Shown here: piece after piece, positions 35,074-47,500 of the stretch
How positions within the stretch are numbered: position 1 is the stretch's first letter
How the letters are laid out: the number at the start of each line of letters is the position of its first letter
Assembly (NCBI GenBank): GCA_008692225.1
Contig: VICG01000004.1
Coordinates: forward strand, 1,984,501-2,048,500
Length of the DNA: 64,000 nucleotides
Reading direction: 5' to 3'
From: Monilinia fructicola
Lineage: Eukaryota > Ascomycota > Leotiomycetes > Helotiales > Sclerotiniaceae
Made by a program: the position numbers and the translations under genes
Notes under the pieces: model-generated
Seen by the model: only the letters and a program-made list of their open reading frames with translations
The model's database searches: none
Told to the model about the DNA's origin: nothing

Positions 35074-36122
35074 TCATTCTCTCCATTTGATAAAGACTTG
35101 ATCCGTTCTGAACCTCTGGGTACATGTGCTCTCTTCCAATGGAGTCCTGAAGCCAGTTTCGTACGCTAAAAGTCCAGCCTGGGCAATCATTATACCATTG
35201 TCAATGCAGAAACGTTCATCGGTTGCAAAGACACTTCCTCCCCTGTCCCTTGCCATTAGTCCCATCATTTCTTGTAGCCTCTCATTACAACCTACGCCTC
35301 CCACGATGAGGACTTGGTTGCTTCCTACATGAGCCATAGCTCGTTCTGTGATCTCCACCAGCATGGCGTACACAGTTTCCTGCAGACTGAAACATAAGTC
35401 TGCCGTGGTAATTATTTCTCCGGTGATAGGGTCTCGTTGCTCTGGGTTCGCCTTGAGTTCCGCCGCGAGGATATCAATGCTTGCCAAGATTCCAGAGAAG
35501 GAGCAGTCCATCCCTTTTACCGCATATGGTAGATCCAGTAACACTTTTCCCTTCTTCGCTAGTTGTTCAATATTGTATCCCGGTGCAGGGTCATTGCTGA
35601 TCTCTAAGGTTCTCGCAAAGCGATCCAAGCAATTACCAACTGCAATATCTAGTGCTTCTCCAAAGATTCGATATCGTTGCTCTGCATATGCGATCACCTG
35701 GGTATTCCCTCCACTGACATATAAAACGACTGGATTCTGTGCGCCAGTAATTTCTCGACCCATTTCTATGTGCCCGACGCAGTGATTCACTCCTACCAAC
35801 TCTTTACCCCACAGTAGTGAAAGCATTCGCGCTGCAATAGCCACGCTCTGTAGAGGTGCACCCATGCCAGGGCCTTTCGTATAACATATGCAGTCGATAT
35901 CGGATACTTCGACTCCAGCTTGCGCCATAGCTTGCTTCACAAGCTTTACAACCCATGATCGGTGATGCTTTGCGGTATCTTTCGGTAGAAACCTTCGCCT
36001 GGAGGCGAGACAAAGGTATGCCGAATATTGGAAAGGATTTTGGCAGGTTTACCTCTGGCAGGGTGTGATATAATACCAACGCCCAATTTGTTAGCACTGC
36101 CTTCAAGTCCGATGGCAATCAT
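35074..36122 (-). CDS. KAE1: KEOPS subunit Kae1, tRNA t6A threonylcarbamoyltransferase
   Basis: The catalytic subunit of the EKC/KEOPS complex, which forms N6-threonylcarbamoyladenosine at position 37 of ANN-decoding tRNAs in the cytosol. The start [17 protein letters not shown] is the family N-terminus. Metal-binding HCVGHIEMG (HxxxH), the nucleotide-site stretch [39 protein letters not shown] and the C-terminal [10 protein letters not shown] and [13 protein letters not shown] are all present. It is about 349 residues, the usual length. A base seems missing near 35983-35992 (GGTTTCTACCG), just before the conserved AKHHR..W segment. There are no introns. t6A is needed by tRNA-Thr(AGT), which is also encoded in this window. 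Confidence 0.95.
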
Positions 36123-36686
36123 TTTTGCTGTTCCTGTTGGTTGGAAGTCAAGATGTTATCTACAGAAGAGAACGATGGAGGGATGGAGGGTCAATGATCA
36201 GAGGAATAAGATGGCGCTAAAATTACCTGGAACTACTAGGTACCTGGGTAGGTTGTAGACAAGGCACAAGGCTGAGGAGATCACAAATAATCGATAAGGA
36301 TTACCTAGTTCTTTGAGCACATTCAAATACTTTCAATACTTCATCTAAATGCACAACCGATATCTAGTGAAAATGATAAAAAAATGCGCACAATTGATAC
36401 AGAATAATGTTCTAACAATAACTACCAATTCTTTTCAACCTCACTACTATCGATAATCATAAGAGTGCGAAATTTTTCCTGCTGACCTTGTACCGCCCCA
36501 CATTCTATCTCCATTAGGCTTAGGGCCCCTTGATTTGCTCGGTTTATTTTAGCGACATTGTCACTTTGGTGCAACAGAAGTGCCAGTTTAGAATTTACTT
36601 GCTACTACTGTGCCAATCCTGATACTCTACCACGCACAAGACACGCATCTCATCTCTTTCACGATAGAGAATAACGTACTGGAATT
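36123..36686. promoter_or_regulatory. Divergent promoter of KAE1 and the SET gene
   Basis: A 564-base interval between divergent starts. No gene is seen and no clear element is recognised. Confidence 0.4.
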
Positions 36687-38350
36687 ATGGAGGTCGACGA
36701 TTTCGATGCCAGAACGGCAACTTTCTCATCATGGCTCAAAGAAATGGGCATCCAGACTAACCCAAAAATGGCATTAGCTGACTTCCGTGCTGAAGGTCGA
36801 GGGCGAGGAGTCGGTATGATCCATTCTTTCTTTGCCTTGCTATCACTAGTACGACAATTGCTCGATCAGAGAGCTGCTTTTTTCTATCTCGTTCATCCTT
36901 TGAGAATTATATATGTAGAGGACTTCTCGCTGACTCGTAGTAGTGGCCACAGATGACATTGAAGATGACGAGATCATCTTCAGCATCCCCCGGAATGCTG
37001 TCCTAAATATTCAGAATGCGGACCCTCTTCCATTCTCGCGTCGACTTTCGGAGAAGATGCCAAGTTGGCTAGTGAGTTGTTTTAGATCTTTCGGAAAGGT
37101 CCGAATTTTACGGCTGACTGGACTCCAGGCGCTTACTTCTATACTTATGGCGGAAGGGCAAAAGGATAATTCTAAATGGGCTCCATACCTCGCGATACTG
37201 CCAGAGCGGCTTGATAGCTTGGTATTTTGGTCGGATAGCGAGCTCGCGGAGCTGCAAGCAAGTGCGGTTGTGAACAAAATCGGGAAAAAGGGTGCAGAGG
37301 ACATGTTCGCATCTTACATTACCCCACTCGGTTTAAAGCATTCAAGCACGGAGATGTGCCACAAGGTAGCTTCTGTTATCATGGCATACGCATTTGACAT
37401 TCCGGATCCATCGGATGGTCTCATCTCGGAGGAAAAGGAGAAGACGCTGGAGACGACCTGGTTTCTGATGACGGCGAAGACGAGAAAACCATTTTATCCA
37501 TGATTCCTTTGGCGGATATGCTTAACGCAGATGCAGACAGGAACAACGCTCGTTTGATTTGTGATAATGAGGAGTTGGAGATGAGAGCAATCAAACCTAT
37601 TCCAAAGGGAGATGAAATATTCAATGAGTCCGTCCCTTTTCAGCCCCATTCTTAGCCGCGATTGTGGTTCGCTGACAGAGATAACGTATAGTTATGGCCA
37701 ACTCCCCAGGTCCGACCTTCTTAGGAGATATGGATATGTCACTGATGGATACTCTGCATATGATGTCGCCGAGATTTCAGCGGAACTTATTGTCTCACTG
37801 TTCCGAAACGGCAAGGTTCATGCATCGTTGCCAAAGCTTAGTCAAGACGGGTTAAAAACGCGTCTTGAGTTGGCTGAACGAGAGGGCGTGTATGAAGACT
37901 CTTTTGATCTAGTACATTCTAGTCCGGATGAGCCAAGTATTCCAGATGAGCTTTTAGCATTTCTGTATCTCTTGCTTGTTGATGAAAGTCATCTTAAAGC
38001 TATCTCTAACTCGGAGAGTAGCCTCCCAAGTCGTTCCAAACTCACCACGGAGCTCGCAGGTGAGGTTCTAGTAACTTTATTGCAAGCGAGAGAGAAGGAA
38101 TATTTGACTACCCTTGAGGAGGATGATGATCTACTTGAGAACGCAAAATCTCTCGGTTCGAACCGCCATGGCGGTTCAAGTGCGTTCTGGAGAAAAGAAA
38201 GTGTTGCGAGCAGCCATGCAAGAGGCAGCTACCTTTTCTGGTGGCAACCATCGTATGAGACTTGCGCCGTCTAAGGAGGGCGTGCCAAAAAATGCGAAAA
38301 GGAAAGGGGAAGAAACGGAACAACCAAAGAAAAAGGGTCGCTCTCGGTAA
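36687..38350 (+). CDS. RKM4: SET-domain protein lysine methyltransferase (RKM4/SETD6-like)
   Basis: Methylates lysine in a protein substrate; yeast Rkm4 modifies ribosomal protein uL23/Rpl42 types and SETD6 modifies other proteins, so the substrate here is inferred only. Order: FSSWLKEMGIQTNPKMALAD, the split SET start GRGRGVVATDDIEDDEIIFS, NSKWAPYLAILP, then the catalytic core SMIPLADMLNADADRNNARL, MRAIKPIPKGDEIFNDYG and LPRSDLLRRYGYVTD. The Rubisco-LSMT-like substrate domain continues to YLTTLEEDDDLL. Introns end at 36943, at the base before GCGCTTACTT (37072-37128), and at about 37696 with donor GTCCGT. Two frame breaks occur, near 37431-37446 and 38144-38160. The C-terminus is Lys-rich (KRKGEETEQPKKKGRSR), possibly a nuclear signal. 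Confidence 0.88.
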
Positions 38351-38723
38351 AGCATTCCAAGGTTGGCTTATTAGCGCCGAGAACACTTTGGTTGGTAGGT
38401 CACGAAGCTTTTCATTTTGCTCTGGGGGTATTATTGGTGGAGATTATTAACTGGGCGTCATATTTGACTCCTGTATCATCATTTCTAATGATTTTGCTCG
38501 GTAATGAGCGCTAAAATACAAAACAGGTCTCCCCATATACCTTCAATAGGTACTTTCGGTCAGAACCTCTAATGACAACAAATCAACGCTCAGCCCGTTC
38601 CCTGGGTAACGCCCTTTCCTCCCATTTTCCGCTTAAACCCTGCAGAAGTTGATCTACAAAGAAGCCTTCGTAATGAAGCCGCTCCTGGTAAAGTGACAAC
38701 TCAGTTGTCGTGAAAAAAAAGTT
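38351..38723. other. 3'-3' spacer between SET gene and EPL1
   Basis: Convergent genes are separated by about 370 bases. Nothing else is recognisable. Confidence 0.5.
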
Positions 38724-40567
38724 CTAATTATTAGGTTGAGGTCCGGTTGCCCGGTTGTTCCCTTGGACAGGGCTACCACCACTGCCAGTCCTAGCCTGCT
38801 GGAACATCCTTTGCCGATGTGCATCTGGATACATATGAACAGAGAGAGGTATCGTCGATCTGAAGCGCAGAGGATTGGTATCATATGGGTCTACCTCATA
38901 TACGGGTTGCCCATCATCCTCATCGTCGTCTTGATCATACTTCCAACGATCGTCTTTCTTCTCTGTGCCTTTACTGGCTGCTGTAGACATACCTCTCCGG
39001 TCTATCCACAGCCGACCACCTCGACCGATTCTTCTCCGGTATGCGGGCTGCGTGCGATGATCGTCTTCTTCTGGGGGTGTACAATACCGTACAGTCACCG
39101 TATCTGGTTTATCTTGGTTCACTGGAGATGCTTGATCAAACGATTCCGAAGTCACAGATGATGGTGGTGTCAGTAAATACTGACTGTATTGAGCCGTTGC
39201 AGGACGGAAACCCGTGCTTGAGCTTTGTCCTTCGACCGGTAAGAGAGGTTCCCTTGTGCAGTCAATGTAGTTCAAATTCCACTTGACATGCTGTGCAGAT
39301 TTTTCCTCTAATTCTCTTTGCATCATGTTTTCCTTTTGGGCCAGCTGATCACTCAATAATGTCATATCCATTTCAATTCCGCGAGCATCGTTACGAGCCG
39401 GAATACGAATTGGAGGCAGAGGTCGTTGCACATTTTGGAAGTCCAAAGCCTTCCTCTTCTGCGGCTTAAAAATGTCAGTACGGGTTTCGGCCTTTCCTTC
39501 ACAGAATGAGAGTGTGCATACCTTCTGGTTGATGAGAAGTTCGTCATCAGGATCACTCTTAATACCCAGCTTGACCTTGAGGCTTTTAATTTCACTACGG
39601 GACTCGAAAATGGAACGTTCGCATTGGAGGAGTTGTTTCTTATAAGTTTCTCGTTCAGTCGCCATTTTGATTAGGTGCCTGGCTTCTTCCATTTCCTTCC
39701 TCAGCCTCCTGACTTTATCTGTGATTTGCATGTCCCGTGCTCTGGTTTTTCTGTGAGCTCTGACTTCACGACGGCGGAAGCAAACATATGGATCATCTCC
39801 GTCAATCTCCTGGTGCGTCTCGAACCTCAGACTAGGCTGAATGCCACGATTCCCACAGTCTTGTCGGCGAGATTTCCAGTATTCATATATATCCTTCACA
39901 TAAGCAGGTATTTTTTCTTCTCCTCGTTCCTTGATAGCCTCCTTCATAGTCTCAAAGCTCACCAAGGTATTGTCCACTGCAGCGTAAGGGGTATGGGTAT
40001 CAGCAGTCTCTTCGAAAAGTTCCATGAGCTTTTCGAAACCATCTTCGGAAAGCTGTTGATTCGAAAGTGTTCTTTTCTTATTATAATCTTTTAGGAACTT
40101 ATCATCTTCGGTTGACATGTTATACTGGCAACCAGTGCATTCCTCCACGGTCTGCGAAAAGCGGATATAGGTCGCAGGTTTGTCAAATTTCCTTGAATAT
40201 AAAGATTCATAATCAATATCGGTCCCTTCCTTTGCAGGGGGAGCCGGAATCTCTTGGGGGGCATCCTTATCACTCGAAGAGTGATTAGCTGCCAGAGCAG
40301 CTTGAAGATGGTATTCCTATATTTTGACACCCATAAAGTCAGCATATCTATTTGGCGTATCACTCACGTGATATAATTATGTGTAAAAACAGAGCACGTG
40401 ATACTAACATTTTCTTCAGCTTTTTCGACACCGGTCTCAACTTTATATTGACCCTGTAAAGAATCATATTCGGCGGATTCTATTTGGTCTTCTCTTAGAA
40501 TTTGTTGATGAGTGGACCTGTTGAGCTTCTTTTGGCGCACCACCCTTCCGGCAGGTTGTGTCCTCAT
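38724..40567 (-). CDS. EPL1: Enhancer of polycomb homologue, NuA4 subunit
   Basis: A scaffold of NuA4/Piccolo that binds the Esa1 histone acetyltransferase and Yng2 to acetylate H4 and H2A on nucleosomes. The start at 40567 gives MRTQPAGRVVRQKKLNRSTH. Exon 1 ends at 40409, exon 2 is 40316-39522, and a 57-base intron (39521-39465) precedes exon 3. The EPcA domain follows: EYHLQAALAANH, IPAPPAKEGTDIDYESLYSR, YIRFSQTVEECTGCQYNM, EDDKFLKDYN, ITDKVRRLRKEMEEARHLIK and, before it, DDPYVCFRRREVRAHRKTRA. A Pro/Gln/Ser-rich C-terminus carries RPLPPIRIPARNDARG and RRRIGRGGRLWIDRRG. The frame is clean. Intron 1 contains two CACGTG motifs. Confidence 0.95.
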
Positions 40568-41265
40568 GGTGATGATGAATTGACTCCGATATGTAAAATT
40601 AACGCGACAACGCAATTTTGACGCGTAAAAAATTCATACAATAAAATTTTGGTCATGACTGAATGCTTAATCCATTTTTTAAATTGAAAATCGATGTCAG
40701 CGTGAGTATTTTGATGATGGAAAATTGTACCTCTTCACTTTCTGACGTTCGTGATACTAGCAAATTTTTCCTGGTTCAATGTGTCAATAACTCTAATTTG
40801 GGTATTGTTGGCCTTATTTGGTTACTCCGTGAGGCAACGACAAAGAACAATTAATGAACTATACTCAATTGAGAATCCCTGCATTATCAAACTTCTGGCG
40901 ATAGGAGATTCCATTTATATTGTCATATATCATCAACTTCAATCACTCATCCATCCAACGTCCAATACAACCACCAAGATTCATTCAAGTTGGGGGAATT
41001 CAAGCATAAAGTTGCAGGAAACGAAAAGACAATATTAAGCGTCGATAATATCATATGTTGAAGGAATAATACTATATTCAAATCTTACTTTCAGCCTTCT
41101 CCCCGCCTTTCTAATCCAGCGACTCACCTACCGACCGACTGACCGACCGACCTACCTAGGTACTTACAACCTACTAAGGGAGCCTTCAGACCTCAACTAC
41201 CCACCTCCTCTACGCAACCAACCTTACCACGAATAAACAAATACATATCAAAATAATTCGGCAAG
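40568..41265. promoter_or_regulatory. Divergent promoter of EPL1 and calcineurin B
   Basis: About 700 bases. Near the calcineurin side lies a CCGACCGACTGACCGACC short repeat (41131-41149) followed by CTACCTAGGTA. No gene is supported. Confidence 0.45.
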
Positions 41266-42145
41266 ATGGGAAATACAAGCAGTGCGGTGTTGGAGAATAT
41301 TGTGCAAGGGTCTAATTGTGCGGACAAGACATCTTTTCAAATAATCGTCTGAGTGGTTATTGGGGGACATTGGTGCTAATTTCTGGGTGTGAGGCAGTTG
41401 ATCGAGATGAGGTTGATAGATTAAGAAAACGTTTTATGAAGTTGGATAAGGTGCGCAATCTTTCGTTGTTGCGGTCTCTATGGTATATCGGGTGTGAAGT
41501 TTGGGAGGAGGGAGGAGTATGGGATCAATTAGGGCTAATGGAGGTTATGTTTGTAGGATAACTCCGGTACCATTGAGCGGGAGGAGTTTCTCAGTCTTCC
41601 ACAAATCTCCTCGAATCCACTGGCTACTCGGTTTGTCTATCTTTTCTTTGCTACCCTTCCCCCTCCTCATACACTTATTGAATGCATATTAATTGTTTTT
41701 CTCCTTACAGAATGATTGCTATATTTGATGAAGATGGAGGTGGAGATGTAGATTTCCAGGAATTTGTTAGTGGGCTCAGCGCATTCAGCAGTAAAGGAAA
41801 CAAGGAACAAAAGCTTCGTTTCGCATTCAAGGTTTACGACATCGACCGTGATGGATATATAAGCAATGGAGAATTATTCATTGTGTTAAAGATGATGGTG
41901 GGAAGTAATTTGAAGGATCAACAACTGCAACAGATTGTTGATAAGACGATTATGGAAGCAGATTTGGATAGGGATGGGAAGATTAGTTTTGAGGAGTTTA
42001 CAAAGATGGTGGAGAATACGGATGTTTCTATGAGCATGACTTTAGGTGAGTGTGTTTCCTCTTGTTTGTCTTGTTTATCTTGGGAAAAGGACGCTTTTGA
42101 ACTTTGATGGGTCATATACTAATGGGTGTGGTAGATCAATTTTGA
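41266..42145 (+). CDS. CNB1: Calcineurin regulatory subunit B
   Basis: The Ca2+-binding partner of calcineurin A, linking Ca2+ signals to the Crz1-type response, stress growth and virulence in many fungi. There are five exons: 41266-41317, 41398-41450, 41557-41630, 41711-42045 and 42135-42145, all with GT-AG introns that close in frame; the last exon encodes only the final [11 protein letters not shown] gives an N-myristoylation site. Four EF hands are seen: [39 protein letters not shown] and [13 protein letters not shown], each with full Ca2+ ligand positions. About 174 residues, as expected. No frame breaks. Confidence 0.97.
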
Positions 42146-43397
42146 TTCGAGGAAATGGAAAAGGGATAAGAGGATCAGTAATATAGCGCGCAATGCATTC
42201 TTTCAAACACCACAGGCCAGCCCAAGTACAGTACGATGAGGTCAGATACAGAGCATGGTTGGAATCATAGCTAGTGCTCTTGGAGCAGCAGATCGGTCGT
42301 CAACATCTGAGGGCATCAGAAGTGGTTTGGGGTGCTTTAAACAAAGATTTTTACTTAACTTATTACAAGTGAAATGACGAATTCTTTACTCGGCCGTCTA
42401 TTTACTTCCTCTCTTATCTGCATCTAGGTGCAACTACCGTTTGCGAGACTTGATTCATGAGCTAGTGTTCGTCGTCATTGTGAAGCTTTTCAATTTGGCC
42501 CCGTATACTGGATAATGATCGTGAAGTTTGTGTTTGTTTTGTCAGCCAGTAACAAGATCTTCCTCATATTTAGTATTCAATGGGTATGCAAACGTTCTTG
42601 ACTTCTCTCAAGGTTTTATGGAGAGTCTTTATATCGTTTGGCTGGGCCTCTGGATTTTGTCACATGCACCGAACAAATATTGAAAAGCATACATTCCTGG
42701 TAGACTTATCCCAGGCATGAAAGAACTGTGTAGCCTTGAATTACAGAATGTTACACTTATTGCCTTCATGACCCGTCTATCCATGCTGTTTGCCACTTGC
42801 TGAACGGTCCGCTGTTTATCCTGCGAACCCTTACCGGTCCATGGTCGGTCCGACTGTTGAGATATGCAACAAATTTCACTCTCCTGCCTGTTGTGTGGCT
42901 ATTGATCACGAGGGTGGGTACTAGGCAAACTTTTGATCTTTCCTTGTGTCTTACTTTGTTTTTTTGTTTCACCCTGCAAAGGGTTTCTTTGGGAATTGCG
43001 CCTTCTCACTCTGCTCTTCCTTTGGACCGTCTTGGCTGTGGCTATTCACGCGTTAGGGTAGCTCTTGCAATTCTAAGGGGGCGACTAATTTGCAGGATGG
43101 TTATTGGGATGGAGTTATGAGGTATCTGGTTGCTTGGGGTTACGAAATACTGGGGGGTGGGGTGATGAGCTTGTGTTAATCAAAGGTCTTGGGGAGGAGG
43201 GGATCAGGGGGAAGGAAGCGTAAAAGATCAAGCTAGGTGAGATTCAAATTCGTATCGTCATCTGTGATGTACATGATGGGTATCGGGCAGGGGAAGGGGA
43301 AGTCAAGGGGTAGTCGGTCGGGTCGGTTGTTGGGATCTTCGGGATCCATCCGGCTGAAATGTAATTGGATATAAGCCGACTTTTCACTGCATCTGTC
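42146..43397. other. Interval between CNB1 and 5S rRNA
   Basis: It holds the CNB1 3' region. Short unrelated frames only; the frame at about 42797-43120 has no recognisable domain. Confidence 0.5.
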
Positions 43398-43516
43398 ACA
43401 TACGACCATAGACTGAGGAGAATTGGGCATCCCGTCCGCTCTGCCATACACAAGCCTCAGATCGGTAGATTAGTAGTTGGGTGGGTGACCACCAGCGAAT
43501 CCCTACTGTTGTATGT
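43398..43516 (+). rRNA. 5S ribosomal RNA
   Basis: The 119-base sequence opens ACATACGACCATAG and closes ACTGTTGTATGT, so the terminal helix (ACATACGAC with GTTGTATGT) pairs. The conserved TTAGTAGTTGGGTGGGTGACC (loop/box C region) and CCACCAGCGAATCCC are intact. A run of six T follows at once as a Pol III terminator. Helix sequences differ from the common ascomycete form I remember but stay paired (CTGAGG with CCTCAG; GGTAG with CTACT), which suggests a functional variant. Solitary dispersed 5S genes are normal in filamentous ascomycetes. Confidence 0.93.
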
Positions 43517-44422
43517 TTTTTGCATCTTTTTGCATAGGTTGAGTTTTGGATGAGGGAACAGAAGGTAGGGAGGTACATGCGTAAGCGATGCTTAGGAGAG
43601 GAGGGTGGGTGACGGGTGGCAGGAATGCCGAGTTTCTTGTAAATTTGTCTTGGAATAAGGTTGGAACTTGGGGGATGGGTAGCACCGATCCATAGGAGGT
43701 GAAGGTCGAGGGTAAGGGGGAAAGAGGATCCAAAGCGAGAGTGCAGAGAGAAGCTGCATTCTTCATGTCCTTTGACTCTTTTGCGATGCCCCGCAGAGCT
43801 CGCCGTGTGTTTTGCTATGTTTATTTCTATACTCGTATTGTGCAACTTTGAGTTGAGATGGCGAGTTCGCCTATTGGTATAGTCAAGGACTCATGCATGT
43901 GTGAGAAATCCCATCTGCACATCTCCCCAACATGGGCTAGAGTTACAATATTGCAGGCTCGAAGTACAACAACTCTGGCATAAGATGGTGCTGAGCCGGG
44001 ACATCTGATTCGGCATATATATATATATGTGTGTGTGTGTGTGTCTTTGTACACATAACGAATGGGACAAATGACTAAAAATGGCACTTTGTGATTTTAT
44101 TCGTTTACTTAACTATTTTTTTCTAACAGCCCTGGAGCACTGTAATAACTACTAGGTAGGTATGCGAGAAATCCAACATTCCGATGTTCCCACCGTCCAA
44201 GAAAGAGATGAAGTCGTAATCGATAGAAAAAAAAGACATGGAAATGAATCCCCACCAGCTCCCCACCAATCTCTCCACCCATCGCCCCATCATCCAAAAA
44301 CTTAAATCAGACTCTCAACCTTCGAAGCTCGAAACATCTTCCTTTCTTCTCGTTGTCATCAAAAGAAAAAATTCAACGGGTGTGAATTCAACAAAAATGA
44401 TATCCATGGCGAATACCGTTAT
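43517..44422. other. Spacer between 5S rRNA and tRNA-Thr
   Basis: No gene supported. It contains a TA/TG microsatellite at 44016-44044. Confidence 0.5.
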
Positions 44423-44510
44423 GCCCGTTCTAGGAATCGAACCTAGGATCTCATCATTTGCAGTGTTTGCAAGTACTAGTGATGCGCTTTACCGCTAAGC
44501 CAAACGGGCG
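44423..44510 (-). tRNA. tRNA-Thr (anticodon AGT), 16-base intron
   Basis: On the minus strand the acceptor stem GCCCGTT pairs with AACGGGC, followed by discriminator A. The D arm is GCTT/AAGC with AGCGGT. The anticodon stem CATCA/TGATG encloses CTAGTA, so the anticodon is AGT. The intron CTTGCAAACACTGCAA sits after base 37, the canonical place. The T arm is CTAGG TTCGATT CCTAG. Without the intron it is 72 bases. A T5 run lies shortly downstream (about 44396) as terminator. Confidence 0.93.
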
Positions 44511-47500
44511 TTGTTATTGGTGGTTGATGGGTATCGTGCAGGCTTTTCCGTTCTTACATGGATGAGAGTGAGTCTTGAGAACGGTGTCTACTACCCAACG
44601 TTCGGAGGGTGTATGATGTTGTTGGTGAGTCTCATTACTTGTTTATACCTTGTTGTAGTTTTGCTTTCTGACTGTTAGATTTGAAAGTATTACGGGCTCG
44701 GCGTATATGATAGTGGAGGCGTAAGATATCGAATAGATAGGAAACGGAGAAAGAATCAACATCTTCCATTGCTCAAGTATCGAGCCTCTTCCATCGTTAC
44801 ATGATACTCTCTGGATCATAAGAATGTCTCTTTCTGATCCGTCTCTCTCTATCCTTTCCAGAGAAAGAGCCCATCTCACAACCTTCATCTCTGGGGGGCT
44901 TGTGAGGGGTCTTGTGAGGGGTTACAAAATATCAAAGGTCTCGAGCATAATTTCACTACGTTCGAATAGTGTACTCCTCCCATTCAACCATACACTGAAT
45001 CACACACACCAAAGTCTGAAGAAAGACTATCCTATCTTCCAACTGCTAACTACGTATTCGCTATAATCTGTGAGAATTAAGAACCAACTGCCCTTTAACA
45101 GGAAACTTAGATTTTATATACACATGTGGGATTCGGAGGGAGGGGAGCTTGAGGCTTTGGGAGGATTCGTACCGAAATGTAAATGGAGGATAAACATCCG
45201 ATGGTACCGGGTGCTGATCATTCAATGATACTCTGCGCTCTCAACGGTTTGCCAAAAATGAGATCGCAAAGTACATCTCAGATTAGAAACAGCTCGTTGT
45301 ATTCTCCTAATTCCTTCACATTTTACGTGTGAGAATCAGATAGCTATCGCAAACATTCATTGCAACAGGAGCGTAATAATAACCCATTCTTTACCTTCAT
45401 TGTTCATAGTCATGAGTCCTCACCTAGATATTTGAATATGATAAATGTACGGCACTGTTTGTCTCGACAGGTATATAAGGTGCGTCTAGCAGGACGATAG
45501 TAATAGATCCGGAATTCCAAGGACATTCATTCAAAGACCCCAGGAAATTCTTGGAGAGCAACAAATGATAAATGGTGGGAAGTCGACTTGGATATGGACG
45601 TTAGAGGGAACTCTGACGATCTGAGAATACGCTTTTGAGAAAACAAGACGCTCAAATTTGATATGGAGGATAATAAGTCCTTGCCCGATATCGAGAAAGC
45701 CCCCAAGGAATAGTATTCAGATTCGATACAGGTATTGAAAAGTATCATCTGAGCATTTGAGAGCAATATAAGAGAGATGTGCAACAAGAAAGAAAGTGTG
45801 GAGTGAGGAGGGAGGGAAACATCGGGTGAATTTGCGATGTAGTCAAACAGTTTAGATGTAACATCTGGACGGTTGAGATATGATGGCAGAGATCATGTTG
45901 AGATTGCTAAACCAATCTCTTTTTTTGTCCCAACATTGAAAAGAGAAGAGCAGAACAGAACCCGACAGTTGAACGTCACGATTTTTACGAACACTATGAA
46001 TGGATGAGATACACGTAACTTTGCGGTAGCGTGTTTGATTATTATGAAGTGAGTGCCATACTCAATCCACATGCGGTTATCCTTCCGAATTAGAACTATC
46101 CGGAGTGAACACACTGATAAGCTAGCATTAAATCGTCAAGATTTTCGTAATACGCGTAGCATGATCTCAACTTCTCCTATCACCGACACTGGACCGACTC
46201 TAGGTAATGAGCCAACTCGTAATCATTGGCAGAATGCCCCCAAAGTATATGAACCCAAAGGTAATTGGTCGCATTTCCAGTAAAACCGCACATGTAATGG
46301 TCGAAATGAAATCAAAGCGATATTGCATGACGCGCCACTCAGCCCTTCAATCCCACACTATATCAAGGTTTTTCTAGTAGTTCCCGACCTCGGTCCAATG
46401 CATCCACTCCATAACAGTTAAAGTTTCTTTCGAGTATGCGGCCAAAAAGCTATGCTCACGTTGTCATCCAATTGGCAGGATGAACTTGTTCACCAGAACT
46501 ACTGGTTGAAGTGTTGTTGCCTTAGAAGCGATATGTTCCAGGTGCTACCGTGCCACCCCACCAGGCATCACTATTGACCAATGTGAAGATGAGCGAAACA
46601 CCATACTCAAAGGGTCTTGATCTGGATCAAAGCACATGAGATGCAGAGATCGAATCTAGCGTGAAGCCTAAAGATGCTTAATATGTTGAACTTAGCGATT
46701 GGGTTTCCATGTGCACAGCATGTGTGAGGTGCAACTGTGAGACTGCACTACGCAGCGGGCTGTGTAGAGAGGTAAATTCATCTAGTGATTTCTGACTGAA
46801 TGCAAATCAAACCGTGCTTTTTGCAATGAAGCTCGACTCAGCTTAAATATTGTATGTGCGTGGATACTTGGCCATCTCAAACTCTTAAGACAAAGGTCCC
46901 GATTAGGCAAGTCAAAGAAGGGAGAAAAGAGCAAATGCCGAAACGCCGCCCCTAGAAGGTAGAAGGGTCAACGTCGCCAAACAATTTAAATCGTCACAAG
47001 TAGAAATCAAGATTGATACAGAAATAGCTTGGCAAAGGGGATTTATACTTCTCAGTCTCTTCTAGAAGGCCAATTGGAGCTTTAGAAGGGCCCGACAAGG
47101 AGGAGATTCGCATTGTAGCCCAGCAGTAGTGGTCTGTGCATCCAGCCTCTGTTTGACTTCTATTTTTCGAACTTATGATTGTCTCGGAAATGAGGGTGAT
47201 ATACATTGTGGATCAGGGGTATGAGACTGCTACGGGTTTGTCCAGTAGGGCTGCGTCAGTAGAATTTGCTCGCATCATTGACGCCTGACCTGAACATGAC
47301 ATCGTATCCTTGAGATCGTTTAAAAAGACATATCGACAACATTGGGAAGTGCTTGCGAATGTGCATACTCCGATATCTCCGACCAGAGAGGCTCTATCAG
47401 CAAAAGAATCTTGATGTAATGTGGCCGTGAGATATGCTGGAAATTCGTATCTCCAATCATAATTCAATCACATCTCAATTTGAGAAAATACAAATTTTGT

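Noticed and set aside
43863..43945. Possible second tRNA (GGTATAGTCAAGGA box-A-like word)
   Set aside because: A D-arm-like word and a short anticodon-like stem exist, but there is no paired acceptor stem and no T arm with GGTTCGA.
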